Shown: piece by piece, positions 43,428-52,199 of the stretch
Layout: the number at the start of each line of letters is the position of its first letter
Numbering within the stretch: position 1 is the stretch's first letter
Assembly: GCF_014700075.1 (NCBI RefSeq)
Contig: NZ_JACXBU010000007.1
Coordinates: 1-64,000, forward strand
DNA length: 64,000 nt
Source of the DNA: Pseudomonas sp. JM0905a
GTDB taxonomy: Bacteria; Pseudomonadota; Gammaproteobacteria; Pseudomonadales; Pseudomonadaceae
Direction of reading: 5' to 3'
Position numbers and translations under genes: made by a program
Notes under the pieces: model-generated
Databases searched by the model: none
What the model saw: the letters and a program-made list of their open reading frames with translations, nothing else
What the model was told of the DNA's origin: nothing

Positions 43428-45362
43428 ATGCTGTCTGCCATGAAACGCGCCCTGGCGCGTTACTTCCCGCGAACCACCGAGTACCTGCGCGCCGAGCGTG
43501 AAGCCGCTGACCAACTGCGCAAACCCACGCCGCGAGCGAAAAAGCCTGCCAATGGCGGCAAGGCCAAGGCCGCCGGCACCAAGAAGGCCGCCGCCGGCGA
43601 TGGCCCCGCCAAACCAGAAAAACCTGCCGACGAAGGCATCTACGCGGGCGCCCGGATGAAGGCGACCGACGCCCAGCTGCAGGCCATGCGCGAACGGGTG
43701 GCCCAGGCCGTGGCCGCTGGCGTGGTCAGCCCGCCCTCGGACGAGCAGTGGGCGATGATCCTCGGCCGCGCCCCGCTCACCCGCATCTTCGCTGGCGCCG
43801 GTTCCGGCAAGTCCACCACCCTTGTGCTACGGGTGGTGTTCATGCTTTGCCACATGGGCGTGGCGCCGGAGCGTCTCACGGTCATTTCCTTCACCAATGC
43901 CTCCTGCGCCCAGCTGCGCGAGCAACTGCTGAAGGTCCTGGCCTTCTGGCAATTCCCCTTCGACACAACCCAGGCGCGCCAGTGCGTGCGCACCTTCCAT
44001 TCGGCCATGGGCACCCTGGCCAAGGAGCTGCTGGGCAACCCGCGCTGGTTCGAGCAACTGGACGACACCAGCGCCGGCGAGCTGGACAACCCGCTGCTGG
44101 CCGGCCGCCTGCGCCCGGCCCAGCAGCGCCTGCTGCAACAGGCCTACCAGGATTGCTTTGCAGCGGACGCAGGTTTCCGCGAGCGAGTCCACGATCTGCT
44201 GGGCCTGCCGCCCCTGCCCGCCCCGGTCGAAGGCCAGCCGGTGCGAATTCCGAAGGCGCCCATGGACAGCTTCAAGCTGGCCGGCGAGTTCACCCCGCTG
44301 CCACTGTTCGAGGCCTTCTACGTGCAGGCCGGTTTCATGGAAAGCATCGGCATCCGCGTCGACCGGCTGCCCCCCCGCGCCCTGGCCTGTTCGGCGCGGG
44401 AACGCACCTTCGTCGAGGCCCTGGCGCTGTTCTGGAAGCACTTCGAGGCGCGGCTGCAACAACAGGGGCTGATGACCTTCAACGCCGCCTTCCAGCGCCT
44501 GGGCGAAATGCTGGCCAAGGGTAACGGCCTGCCCGGCGCGGCCCTGGCGCCCTTCTGTCATCTGTTGATCGACGAGTTCCAGGACATCTCGCCGCAGATC
44601 GTCCAGTGGCTGCAGGCCCTGCATCGCGGTCTGGCACGCCAGGGCGAGGCGGTGAGCCTGATGGCCATCGGTGACGACTGGCAATCCATCTACGGCTGGC
44701 GCGGCAGCTCGCCGGAGCTGTTCATGGACTTCGACCGGCACTTCCCCAGCAAAGGCAAGACGAAGAAAAGCACCGTGCTGACGCTGGAAACCAACTACCG
44801 CTCCATCGAACCCATCCTGCGTGACGGCGAGGCGGTGCTGGAGGGCGTGGCCTTCAAGCAGGCCAAGGCCAGCAAGGCGTTCAAGGCGGTGCAGCCCGGC
44901 GACCACGGGGTGAAGCTGGTTTCGCGGTTCGACCTCAAGACCCGTCTGCCGGAGCTGGTACAGGAAATCCAGGCCCAGTGCGCCCATGTGGCCAGCCGTG
45001 CGAATGCCGACCGCAATCCGGTGCTGCTGCTTTCCCGGCGCAACGAGCCGCTGCGGCAGATCCAGGCCCAGCTCGATTCGGCACTACCGGTAAGGGCCTA
45101 CAGCATCCACCGCGCCAAGGGCTTGCAGGGGGAAGTGGCGATCATCGTCGACGACTGCGCACCGCCGGAGAAACACCCGCTACGCAATGCGCTCTATGCC
45201 CACTCCGGGTTCTTCCGCAACAGCTACGACCAGGCCATGCAGGACGAAAGCCTGCGCCTGGCCTACGTAGCCATTACGCGGGGCGTAAGCCGAGTGATCT
45301 GGTATTCGAACAAGGTGCAGGGAGCGGTCGAGGTGCTGGCGCGACGTGGACATCGCGAATAA
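43428..45362 (+). CDS. UvrD/Rep-like superfamily 1 DNA helicase
   Basis: A 644-residue helicase. Walker A is FAGAGSGKST (121-130), Walker B LLIDEFQDIS, motif III GDDWQSIYGWRGSSPE, motif IV TNYRS and the C-terminal HRAKGLQGEVAIIVDD. A lysine/alanine-rich linker (residues 32-66, KKPANGGKAKAAGTKKAAAG) precedes the ATPase core, and the helicase is shorter than UvrD or Rep (about 720). Start at 43428 preferred over the GTG at 43407. The role is unknown beyond DNA repair or replication-associated unwinding. Confidence 0.9.
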   Translation: MLSAMKRALARYFPRTTEYLRAEREAADQLRKPTPRAKKPANGGKAKAAGTKKAAAGDGPAKPEKPADEGIYAGARMKATDAQLQAMRERVAQAVAAGVVSPPSDEQWAMILGRAPLTRIFAGAGSGKSTTLVLRVVFMLCHMGVAPERLTVISFTNASCAQLREQLLKVLAFWQFPFDTTQARQCVRTFHSAMGTLAKELLGNPRWFEQLDDTSAGELDNPLLAGRLRPAQQRLLQQAYQDCFAADAGFRERVHDLLGLPPLPAPVEGQPVRIPKAPMDSFKLAGEFTPLPLFEAFYVQAGFMESIGIRVDRLPPRALACSARERTFVEALALFWKHFEARLQQQGLMTFNAAFQRLGEMLAKGNGLPGAALAPFCHLLIDEFQDISPQIVQWLQALHRGLARQGEAVSLMAIGDDWQSIYGWRGSSPELFMDFDRHFPSKGKTKKSTVLTLETNYRSIEPILRDGEAVLEGVAFKQAKASKAFKAVQPGDHGVKLVSRFDLKTRLPELVQEIQAQCAHVASRANADRNPVLLLSRRNEPLRQIQAQLDSALPVRAYSIHRAKGLQGEVAIIVDDCAPPEKHPLRNALYAHSGFFRNSYDQAMQDESLRLAYVAITRGVSRVIWYSNKVQGAVEVLARRGHRE

Positions 45363-45385
45363 ATCGTCGCCACGGTGTCCACAAG

Positions 45386-45459
45386 TAGGGTGCGCCATGT
45401 GCACCGACGCGATGCTTGCGACGCGAGCCACCTTCCTGGTGCGCGCGGCGCACCCTACG
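45386..45459. repeat. Inverted-repeat element GTAGGGTGCGCC / GGCGCACCCTAC
   Basis: Outer 12-base arms are exact complements around about 50 bases. It sits between the helicase and PHA-synthase genes. A related but different element is at 59703-59788. Confidence 0.75.
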
Positions 45460-45616
45460 GGACCGGCAAACCGCTCTTTTCGTCGGCCAGTTCAGCCGAT
45501 GTCATGAAATGAAAAACCGCTGTCGCCGGATGCACGGTGCCCGGGTTTCCTTGGGCCCTAGAGTTTCTGCCATTCACCGCTGGCAGGGCCAAGGGCCCGG
45601 AAACTCGAGAGTCGCA

Positions 45617-47410
45617 ATGAGCAAATCCACTCAAACGTCCCAGAACACAACAACAACCAAGCGACGTCCCGCAGCCGGCAAAACCCGCCGCAGCCGCAAG
45701 GATGCCGACCTCCCGGGAGACGCCCAGCAGCACGAGCTGATCGGCACTGCCACCAACCAGACCCTGGCCGGCAATCCGCTGGTCAGCGTGCGCGCCGCCG
45801 ACCTGGCCAGCTCCGCCGGCTACCTGCTCAAGGCCGTGGGCAAATCGCCGCTCAAGGCCGGCTATCACCTCGGCGGATACCTGAAGGAGATGGGCGCCAT
45901 CGTCAGGGGCAAGTCGACCATCGCGCCGGACCCCAAGGACAAGCGCTTCGCCGATCCGGCCTGGCAATCCAACTTCCTCCTGCGTGGCCTGCTGCAGAGC
46001 TACCTGGCAGGCCAGAGCGAATTCAACCGATTCATCGAGTCGGCCGATCTGCCGCCCCTGGAAAAGAGCCGCGCCCAGTTCGTTGCCTCGCTCCTGGCCG
46101 ACGCGGTAGCGCCCAGCAATTCGCCGCTGACCAACCCCACCGCCCTGCGCAAGCTGGTGGATACCGGCGGCATGAGCCTGGCCCGGGGCGTTCGCCAGTT
46201 CACCCATGACATGCTGAACAATCGCGGTCTGCCGGCGCAGGTCGACAGCACGCCGTTCAAGGTCGGGGAGAACATCGCCACGGCCAAGGGCGAGGTGGTG
46301 TACCGCAACAAGATGTTCGAGCTGCTGCAGTTCGCACCGACCACGCCGAACATGTTTGCGCGGCCGCTGGTGATGTCTCCGCCGCAGATCAACAAGTACT
46401 ACGCCATCGACCTCTCGCCGGAAAAGAGCCTGATCAAGTGGGTGCAGGACAGCGGCGTGAACCTATTCGTCATCAGCTGGCGCAACCCCACGGCCAAGCA
46501 CCGCGAATGGTCGCTGTCCGACTACGCGCTGTGCCTTGACCAGGCCGTGGATGTGGCACGCCAGATCACCGGCAGCCCGGACGTGAACATGTGGGGCTCC
46601 TGCTCCGGTGGCATCACCCTGGCAGCCTACCTGGGCTGGCTGGCGGCGCGCGGCGAAGGCCACAAGGTGGCCAACACCTGCTGGGCCGTGTGCGTGCTCG
46701 ACATGCCCTCGGCGCTGGGCGACACCACCCTCGGCCTGTTCACCACACCGTCCGCCCTGCGTGCGGCCAAGGCCAGCTCGCGGCACAAGGGTGTGCTGAG
46801 CGGCCAGGACATGGCGCGCATGTTCGCCTGGATGCGGCCCAACGACCTCATCTGGAACTACTGGGTGAACAACTACCTGCTGGGCAACAAGCCGCCGGCG
46901 TTCGACATCCTGGCCTGGAACAACGACACCACGCGTCTCCCGGCCCAGCTGCACGCGGACTACCTCGACCTGGTGCAGCAGAACCCCTACAGCAATCCGG
47001 GCACCCTTTCGATTGCTGGCGAATCCATCGACATGACGCAGGTACAGGTCGGCGCCTACGTGATCGGCGGCACCACCGACCACATCACGCCGTGGCAAGG
47101 CTGCTACGGCACGGCCCGCCTGTTCGGCGAGGACGCCACCTTCGTGCTGTCCAACGCCGGCCACCTGCAGAGCCTGGTCAACCCGCCCGGCAACCCCAAG
47201 TCGTACTTCTATTCGGCGCCGGCCAACGCCGACGATCCGGAAACCTGGCTGCAGAACGCCGGGGAACGCCAGGAAGGCAGCTGGTGGCCCCATTGGCGCG
47301 AGTGGATCCAGCAGCGCTCGGGCGAAAGCCAGACAGCACCGAAGAAACTGGGCTCGCGCAAGTACCCGCCGCTCTGCCCCGCCCCCGGCCTCTACGTGCT
47401 GGAACGCTGA
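45617..47410 (+). CDS. phaC: Class II-type polyhydroxyalkanoate synthase
   Basis: A 597-residue PHA synthase that polymerises 3-hydroxyacyl-CoA. The lipase-like box is WGSCSGG (C329), with D488 (GGTTDHITPW) and H516 (SNAGHLQS) completing the Cys-Asp-His triad. Class II signatures include VSWRNPT-like VISWRNPTAKHREW and MFAWMRPNDLIWNYWVNNYLLGN. The first 35 residues are a Thr/Lys/Arg-rich extension making it longer than usual (about 560). No phaZ, second phaC, phaD or phasin is beside it, so it is an additional stand-alone synthase. Start at 45617. Confidence 0.93.
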   Translation: MSKSTQTSQNTTTTKRRPAAGKTRRSRKDADLPGDAQQHELIGTATNQTLAGNPLVSVRAADLASSAGYLLKAVGKSPLKAGYHLGGYLKEMGAIVRGKSTIAPDPKDKRFADPAWQSNFLLRGLLQSYLAGQSEFNRFIESADLPPLEKSRAQFVASLLADAVAPSNSPLTNPTALRKLVDTGGMSLARGVRQFTHDMLNNRGLPAQVDSTPFKVGENIATAKGEVVYRNKMFELLQFAPTTPNMFARPLVMSPPQINKYYAIDLSPEKSLIKWVQDSGVNLFVISWRNPTAKHREWSLSDYALCLDQAVDVARQITGSPDVNMWGSCSGGITLAAYLGWLAARGEGHKVANTCWAVCVLDMPSALGDTTLGLFTTPSALRAAKASSRHKGVLSGQDMARMFAWMRPNDLIWNYWVNNYLLGNKPPAFDILAWNNDTTRLPAQLHADYLDLVQQNPYSNPGTLSIAGESIDMTQVQVGAYVIGGTTDHITPWQGCYGTARLFGEDATFVLSNAGHLQSLVNPPGNPKSYFYSAPANADDPETWLQNAGERQEGSWWPHWREWIQQRSGESQTAPKKLGSRKYPPLCPAPGLYVLER

Positions 47411-47441
47411 GGGCACAAGACAGAACAGCGCCGGGGCGAAT

Positions 47442-47666
47442 TCAGCCCTGGCGTTGACGCATCTGGATGAACAAGGCTTCGACCTTTTCCCGCGCCCAGG
47501 GCGTCTTGCGCAGGAAAGTCAGGCTGGACTTGATGCTCGGGTCGCTCTTGAAGCAACGGATGTCGATGCGCTTGGCCAGGCCGTCCCATCCATAGTGCTC
47601 CACCAGTTCGTTGAGCAGCTTTTCCAGCGTGACCCCATGCAACGGATTGTTCGGGGTTTGGGTCAT
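47442..47666 (-). CDS. VF530-family DNA-binding protein
   Basis: A 74-residue protein of the VF530/DUF2132 family: DPLHGVTLE-like [57 protein letters not shown]. The family is a small four-helix DNA-binding fold. It is convergent with the PHA synthase. Confidence 0.92.
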   Translation of the reverse strand: MTQTPNNPLHGVTLEKLLNELVEHYGWDGLAKRIDIRCFKSDPSIKSSLTFLRKTPWAREKVEALFIQMRQRQG

Positions 47667-47852
47667 GGCGGGCCTCGTTCAGTTTGCGAAAGCGGTGGAG
47701 CTTAGGGCCACGCATCACAGAAGGCCACTCCCGCCGCTGTGCCGATCCAGGACAAGGCCTGCCGGTGAACCCGGTCCGTCCATTCATCGCCAACAGTCAT
47801 GCAATTCCGCCGTGCATGTACGCTCAACAAAGTCCCGGAGAGGATAAAGCTT

Positions 47853-47914
47853 GGTCACCACGGATCACCGCCTCCGTCTCAGGCACCTTCTCCGTGCCCA
47901 GGTCCGTGGTGACC
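47853..47914. other. Nested hairpin structure, function unknown
   Basis: Outer arms GGTCACCACGGA and TCCGTGGTGACC (12 exact complements, 38-base interior) enclose an inner hairpin GGCAC/GTGCC. On the plus strand TTTCTT follows. It is in the 289-bp gap between the VF530 gene and the stop of the exported protein; a terminator or small RNA is possible. Confidence 0.5.
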
Positions 47915-47955
47915 TTTCTTCCCCTTAGGTCACTCCTGATGGTCGCCAGGCCGCT

Positions 47956-48912
47956 TCAAGGGAAGCGCGGCGTCAGCCGGCTGGCCTCTGGCACCGGGAA
48001 GGGGAAGCCGAGCACCGGGTACTTGCCGCGAACGCGGTTCTGCGCCTGGCAGTTCTTGACGCAGCTCGTCGGCGGCGGGGCAACCTCGACCGAGTCCTCG
48101 CCCAATACGCCCCCCATGCGACCACCACTGGACACACGCCACACGGATACGCCGCCGAACTGGCTGATGCGGGTAGCAACCTGCGGGCTGTCCCGCCCGA
48201 CCAGCTTGGGCGACAGGTCGTTGGCGAAATTGATCCGGGGCGTCACCGGCACCGGGTAGCACTGCGGGGTGAAATTGGGCGGCGTGCAAAGCGGCAGCGG
48301 GGGCGGATTTCGGAAATTGGGGTTATCGAAGTAGAACACCCCCTCCGCCAGTACATGGGTGAAGTCGGTCGGGAGGCCATCGGCACGCGACGGCTCCATC
48401 TGGAAGATGCCGCCCTGGGCACAGTCCTTGGCCTGGATCTTCATGCTGACGCCGGAGCCACTCCGTTGCAGCTGCACATCGTTGCCCTCCACCTCCACCG
48501 TCAGATTGCCACTCAACGCCACGCCGCCGAGATTTGGCGTTTTGCTGGCGAACAAGGTGGTCGGTACGCCACCGGTCATGTCCAGCGGATTCGCTGCGCC
48601 GGTCAGGGTGTAGTTGCGAACGCCGAGCGTGGCCGCATCGACTTCGAATGTCACGAACTTGCCCTGGACCAGGAAGCTGGCGCCCACCGAACTGGCGGGC
48701 ACCACGGTGTCCGTGGGGCTGGAAAGCGTCCCGCCGGGGAGCACGACGGAGAATCCGCCACCCTCGCAGCCGGCATCCTTGGCGGCCTGGGCCTGCTGGC
48801 CGATCAGGCCGAGGGAAAACGCCAGGAAGGCGGCTTGCGGAACACGTAGGGGAAAGGCCTTCGTGGGGGCGAAGGCAGTCGCAGCATCAGGTGGAAGAAT
48901 TCGGGAGTTCAT
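47956..48912 (-). CDS. Exported hypothetical protein, 318 residues
   Basis: The N-terminus has a signal-like segment (FPLRVPQAAFLAFSLGLIGQQAQA) ending in AQA, after which the mature protein starts AAKDAGCEGGGF. The body is beta-rich (GNLTVEVEGNDVQLQRSGSGVSMKIQAKDC) with scattered cysteines, a Pro-rich stretch (NPPPLPLCTPPNFTPQCYPVPVTPR) and a C-terminal CVKNC. Start at 48912 has GAGGTG upstream. I do not recognise a family. A GTGGGAAATTTTCCC element is at 49055. Confidence 0.65.
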   Translation of the reverse strand: MNSRILPPDAATAFAPTKAFPLRVPQAAFLAFSLGLIGQQAQAAKDAGCEGGGFSVVLPGGTLSSPTDTVVPASSVGASFLVQGKFVTFEVDAATLGVRNYTLTGAANPLDMTGGVPTTLFASKTPNLGGVALSGNLTVEVEGNDVQLQRSGSGVSMKIQAKDCAQGGIFQMEPSRADGLPTDFTHVLAEGVFYFDNPNFRNPPPLPLCTPPNFTPQCYPVPVTPRINFANDLSPKLVGRDSPQVATRISQFGGVSVWRVSSGGRMGGVLGEDSVEVAPPPTSCVKNCQAQNRVRGKYPVLGFPFPVPEASRLTPRFP

Positions 48913-49268
48913 TTCGTCACCTCTTGTCGGATGAGTCTTTGATTTCCTCACCGCTTACAGGAGCGGCCGGCCAACCAGCGCGGGCATCTGACTTCAGCTT
49001 GAAATGCAACAGCGGTGTATCCGCACGATCCTTCTGGACCAGTCAGCATCAACAGTGGGAAATTTTCCCACGTCGGGTAACGCTAGCCCCATGTGCCGGA
49101 GAGTCAACGACCGAATATCGGAGTCGGAATCATTTCGCATAGGGCCACCATCGAGCTGGATGGCTTCCGACAAATGGACGCTTCCTATCGTGATCGAGTT
49201 GGGCCCTGAAACAGCTGTGAGAAACGGGTAATGGGTGGGCGCTCAGGTCGCCCGCCCTTCCCCACTGC
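48913..49268. other. Intergenic region with a shared near-palindrome
   Basis: 356 bases without a supported gene, between the start of the exported protein and the end of the HbpS-like gene (both minus strand). Holds the promoter of the exported protein and the GTGGGAAATTTTCCC site at 49055-49069. Nothing else was recognised. Confidence 0.45.
49055..49069 (+). promoter_or_regulatory. GTGGGAAATTTTCCC near-palindrome
   Basis: Identical over 15 bases to the minus-strand site at 21780-21794. It is about 143 bp upstream of an exported protein of unknown function, as the other is about 213 bp upstream of the exported repeat protein. Confidence 0.4.
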
Positions 49269-49757
49269 TTACTTGAACAGTTCGGCGTTGGCAGCCAGGA
49301 CTTCGTCCGCGCACTGCGCATCGAGGTGGCCGCCCGGAGCACCGGCCACGCCGATGGCTCCGATCACGGCATCGCCAGCCTTCACCGGCACGCCGCCGCC
49401 CAGCAGCAGGAAGCCGGGAATGTCGGTCAGGTTGGCGGCGACCTGGTTCTTCTGGGCGTTTTCCATGATGGCCAGGGTCGGAGACTTGGCAGAGGCGGAG
49501 GTGAAGGCCTTGGCCTGGCTGGCTTCGATGGTGTGCGGGCCGGCGTTGTCGGCGCGGGCGAAGGCCTTCAGCAGGCCGGCACGGTCCACCACCGCAGCAC
49601 TCACGTTGTAACCCTTGGCCTGGCAGGCCGCGACGGTGGCGGCGGCCAGCTTCTGGGCGTCGGCAGTCGAGATATTGCTTTCTTTCAGCACGGCGGCATT
49701 GGCGGCGCCCGCGAAGGTCAGGGAGCAGAGCAGCGCGGCAAGCGAATAACGAGACAT
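49269..49757 (-). CDS. Exported HbpS/GlcG-family heme-binding-like protein
   Basis: A 162-residue protein with a signal peptide (MSRYSLAALLCSLTFAGAANA). The mature part is a single HbpS/GlcG domain: ADAQKLAAATVAACQAKGYNVSAAVVDRAGLLKAFARADNAGPHTIEASQAKAFTSAS, then PGFLLLGGGVPVKAGDAVIGAIGVAGAPGG. Streptomyces HbpS is an exported heme-binding octamer that modulates the SenS/SenR two-component system. Here the gene lies 99 bp downstream of a sensor kinase / response regulator pair on the same strand, so a similar accessory role is plausible. Confidence 0.88.
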   Translation of the reverse strand: MSRYSLAALLCSLTFAGAANAAVLKESNISTADAQKLAAATVAACQAKGYNVSAAVVDRAGLLKAFARADNAGPHTIEASQAKAFTSASAKSPTLAIMENAQKNQVAANLTDIPGFLLLGGGVPVKAGDAVIGAIGVAGAPGGHLDAQCADEVLAANAELFK

Positions 49758-49855
49758 GGTTACGTCCTTTTCGGGGATCGATTTCAGGAGTAGCCAGTGT
49801 GGCGAGCGCGCGCCGGGGACGGTATTCGCCCGATTACGCTGCGGCCTCCGTAGCG

Positions 49856-50482
49856 CTACGGAGACGGTGACTCCAGCAGGGTCGCGTACTGGCGGATGAG
49901 CTGCGCCAGGGAGTCGGCCTCGAGCTTGGCGAAGACGTTGGCCCGATAGGTTTCCACGGTACGCGGCGACAGGTCGAATTCGCGCGCGATTTCCTTGTTG
50001 CTCATGCCCTGGACGATGCGCACCAGCACGTCGTGCTCACGCCCGGACAGGCGCGCCAGTCGCTCGACAGCCGCCTGGGTCACCGCCTGGCGCTCGCGGC
50101 TGGCGACGTGGCTGCGCACGGCGGCCTGCACCGCATCCAGAAACACATCGTCATCCACCGGCTTCTGCAGGAATTCCATGGCGCCACCCTTGAAGGCCCG
50201 GCGGCACAGGTCGACGTTGCCGTGACCGGTCAGCATCACTACCGGCAGATCGGACACCTCCGCCAGCCGTGCCAGCACGTCCAGCCCGCCAATACCCGGC
50301 ATGCGGATGTCCAGCACCACGCAACCGATGGACTGCGGCGACAGCGAGGCGAGGAACGCCTGGGGATCGCCATGCCCCTCACTGCGCAGGCCGACGCTAC
50401 GCAGCAACAGCGCCAGCCCCTCGCGCACGGCATCGTCGTCGTCCACGAGGTACACGAGTGGGGAATGTGCGGGCAGGCTCAT
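49856..50482 (-). CDS. FixJ/NarL-type response regulator
   Basis: A 208-residue regulator: receiver domain with acidic pocket VDDDD (13-17), phosphoacceptor D58 (LDIRMPG), T in MLTGHG and K in LQKP; then a LuxR HTH (LSGREHDVLVRIVQGMSNKEIAREFDLSPRTVETYRANVFAKL). Its ATG overlaps the kinase stop by four bases (ATGA), start taken at 50482. It pairs with the kinase upstream; the HbpS-like gene follows. The target genes are unknown. Confidence 0.93.
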   Translation of the reverse strand: MSLPAHSPLVYLVDDDDAVREGLALLLRSVGLRSEGHGDPQAFLASLSPQSIGCVVLDIRMPGIGGLDVLARLAEVSDLPVVMLTGHGNVDLCRRAFKGGAMEFLQKPVDDDVFLDAVQAAVRSHVASRERQAVTQAAVERLARLSGREHDVLVRIVQGMSNKEIAREFDLSPRTVETYRANVFAKLEADSLAQLIRQYATLLESPSP

Positions 50483-51915
50483 GCATCGGCTCCGGCAAGG
50501 GGCAGGCGCAAGGTGAAGCAGGCGCCCCGGGGTTCGAGGTTGCGGACGGTCATGCGGCCATCCATGGCGCCGGCCAGCGTCTCGCACAGCGCCAGGCCCA
50601 GCCCCATGCCCTGGGGCCGCGTGGTGTAGAACGGCTCGAACAGTCGCGGTAGGGCCTCGGCATCGATGCCGGGGCCGTCATCGCTGACGCTGAATACGTA
50701 TTCGCTACCTTCGACAGCACCCTTCAGGACGATGCTCCGGGTGCCCGGTGCGTCGGCAGCGTTCTGCACCAGGTTGTGCAGGATCTGCTCGAGCGCTACC
50801 CGGTCACCCAACGGGCGGGCGCCGGGCGCTGCGTTGCGCCAGGCCAGGCGGATGCCGCGACGGGCCAGCTCGTCTTCGCGCAGGAAAAGCAGCGAAGCCG
50901 CCAGCGCGTCGGGGTCCACCGCCCTGCGCGGCGATGGCGAGCTGGGTTTCACCAGTTCGCGCATGCGGCTGATGATGTCGGCGGCGCGGCGGGCCTGGCC
51001 GGCGCTGGCAAGCAGGGCCTGACGTACAGCCGGGCGCTCCTCGTCGTCATCCAGTAGGCGTTCGGCAGCGCGCACCTGGGCGAGGATGGCGGTCAACGGC
51101 TGGTTCAATTCATGGGCGATACCCGCAGCCATTTCCCCCAGGGTGCTGAGGCGCGTCATCGCCGCGAGGCGGACCGCCTCCTGCTGCCGCCTGGCCTCGG
51201 CGCGCGAGCGCTGCCACGCCGTGGTGCCGGCCGCCAGCAGGCAACTGGCGGCGGCCCAGGCCAGCCACTCGGCCCAGGGCCAGTCGGCGGGCGTCAGCGT
51301 GCGCCAACTGTGCACGGGAAAGGGTTGGCTGACGGCGCCCAGCGGTTTGTGCAGGTTGATCTTCAAGCCCGGTGAGCTGGCGGACTGGCGCGCCAGCAGC
51401 GTGAGCGGCCCCGCACCCACGTCCAGCGTCAGCATGGCCAGCGAGGGTGGGAAGTCAGCGGCCGGAATGAGGTGCCGGGCGTCCAGCAACAGGCTCCAGC
51501 CCGATGGGGCCACCAGCCAGTAGCGGGCTTCGTCCAGCGCCAGCGTGACCGGCCGCCCCAGCTGCTTCGCCTGCTCGACGACAGTCGCCAGCCCCGGTGG
51601 AGCGTCGGTACTGCCCGCCCAGACGCCATCGCGCAGGTAACCCAACCCCAGCAACTGCGGCATGGACGGTTGCAGGCTGGGCAGCAGACGCTCAGGAATG
51701 GGTGGGTGCGACAGCGCGGCCAGGGTAGCCAGCACCGCTTCGTGCTGCACAGTCTTCTGACTGAGCATGCGCTGGGCGATGCTGGTGTCCTGGAAAAAAC
51801 GCTCGTAGCGGTCGGCGTAGTCCTGCCATCCGATCCAGGCAGCGACGGGACAGAGCAGGACCAGCCAGAGAACGAAGGTACGGGGAATCGTCAGGGGTTT
51901 CACGACCGGCATCAT
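50479..51915 (-). CDS. Sensor histidine kinase with periplasmic domain
   Basis: A 478-residue kinase. One helix near residues 12-30 (FVLWLVLLCPVAAWIGW) and a second near 215-232 (WLAWAAASCLLAAGTTAW) bound a roughly 180-residue periplasmic sensor. The phosphoacceptor is in GEMAAGIAHELNQPL (H about 268), with N box NLVQNAADA, G1 DDGPGID and G2 GMGLGLALCETL. This is the FixL/DctB kinase type. Start at 51915 (adjacent ATG at 51912). It is first in the kinase / regulator / HbpS-like unit. Confidence 0.92.
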   Translation of the reverse strand: MMPVVKPLTIPRTFVLWLVLLCPVAAWIGWQDYADRYERFFQDTSIAQRMLSQKTVQHEAVLATLAALSHPPIPERLLPSLQPSMPQLLGLGYLRDGVWAGSTDAPPGLATVVEQAKQLGRPVTLALDEARYWLVAPSGWSLLLDARHLIPAADFPPSLAMLTLDVGAGPLTLLARQSASSPGLKINLHKPLGAVSQPFPVHSWRTLTPADWPWAEWLAWAAASCLLAAGTTAWQRSRAEARRQQEAVRLAAMTRLSTLGEMAAGIAHELNQPLTAILAQVRAAERLLDDDEERPAVRQALLASAGQARRAADIISRMRELVKPSSPSPRRAVDPDALAASLLFLREDELARRGIRLAWRNAAPGARPLGDRVALEQILHNLVQNAADAPGTRSIVLKGAVEGSEYVFSVSDDGPGIDAEALPRLFEPFYTTRPQGMGLGLALCETLAGAMDGRMTVRNLEPRGACFTLRLPLAGADA

Positions 51916-52115
51916 GCCCTGCCGCCTCGGAAATCGAACATCCGTACGCCTACGGAGGCAGGAAGCGAGCAGCCGGGCGGCGCGTCGATAGCGTGACCCG
52001 GTAGTGAAATGTCGAATGCTTGCATCCATTCAGACCGGTTGCGGAAATGCGCCATTGTTTCATGGCCGCAGTGAGCATGGACGCGTCCGGGCACGATAGC
52101 CAACGCGGGATGCGC

Positions 52116-52155
52116 TGTGGGGGCGATTTCAATCGCGAATGAATTCGCCCCCACA
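52116..52155. repeat. Minimal copy of the hairpin element
   Basis: TGTGGGGGCGATTTCAATCG joined to CGAATGAATTCGCCCCCACA: both ends of the element without the middle part, opposite in arrangement to the copy at 41424-41463. It lies between the kinase start and the NDH-2 end. Confidence 0.85.
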
Positions 52156-52199
52156 ACGAAGGTGCAATCGCCGCCAATCGGGGTGAGTGTGGAAACGGC

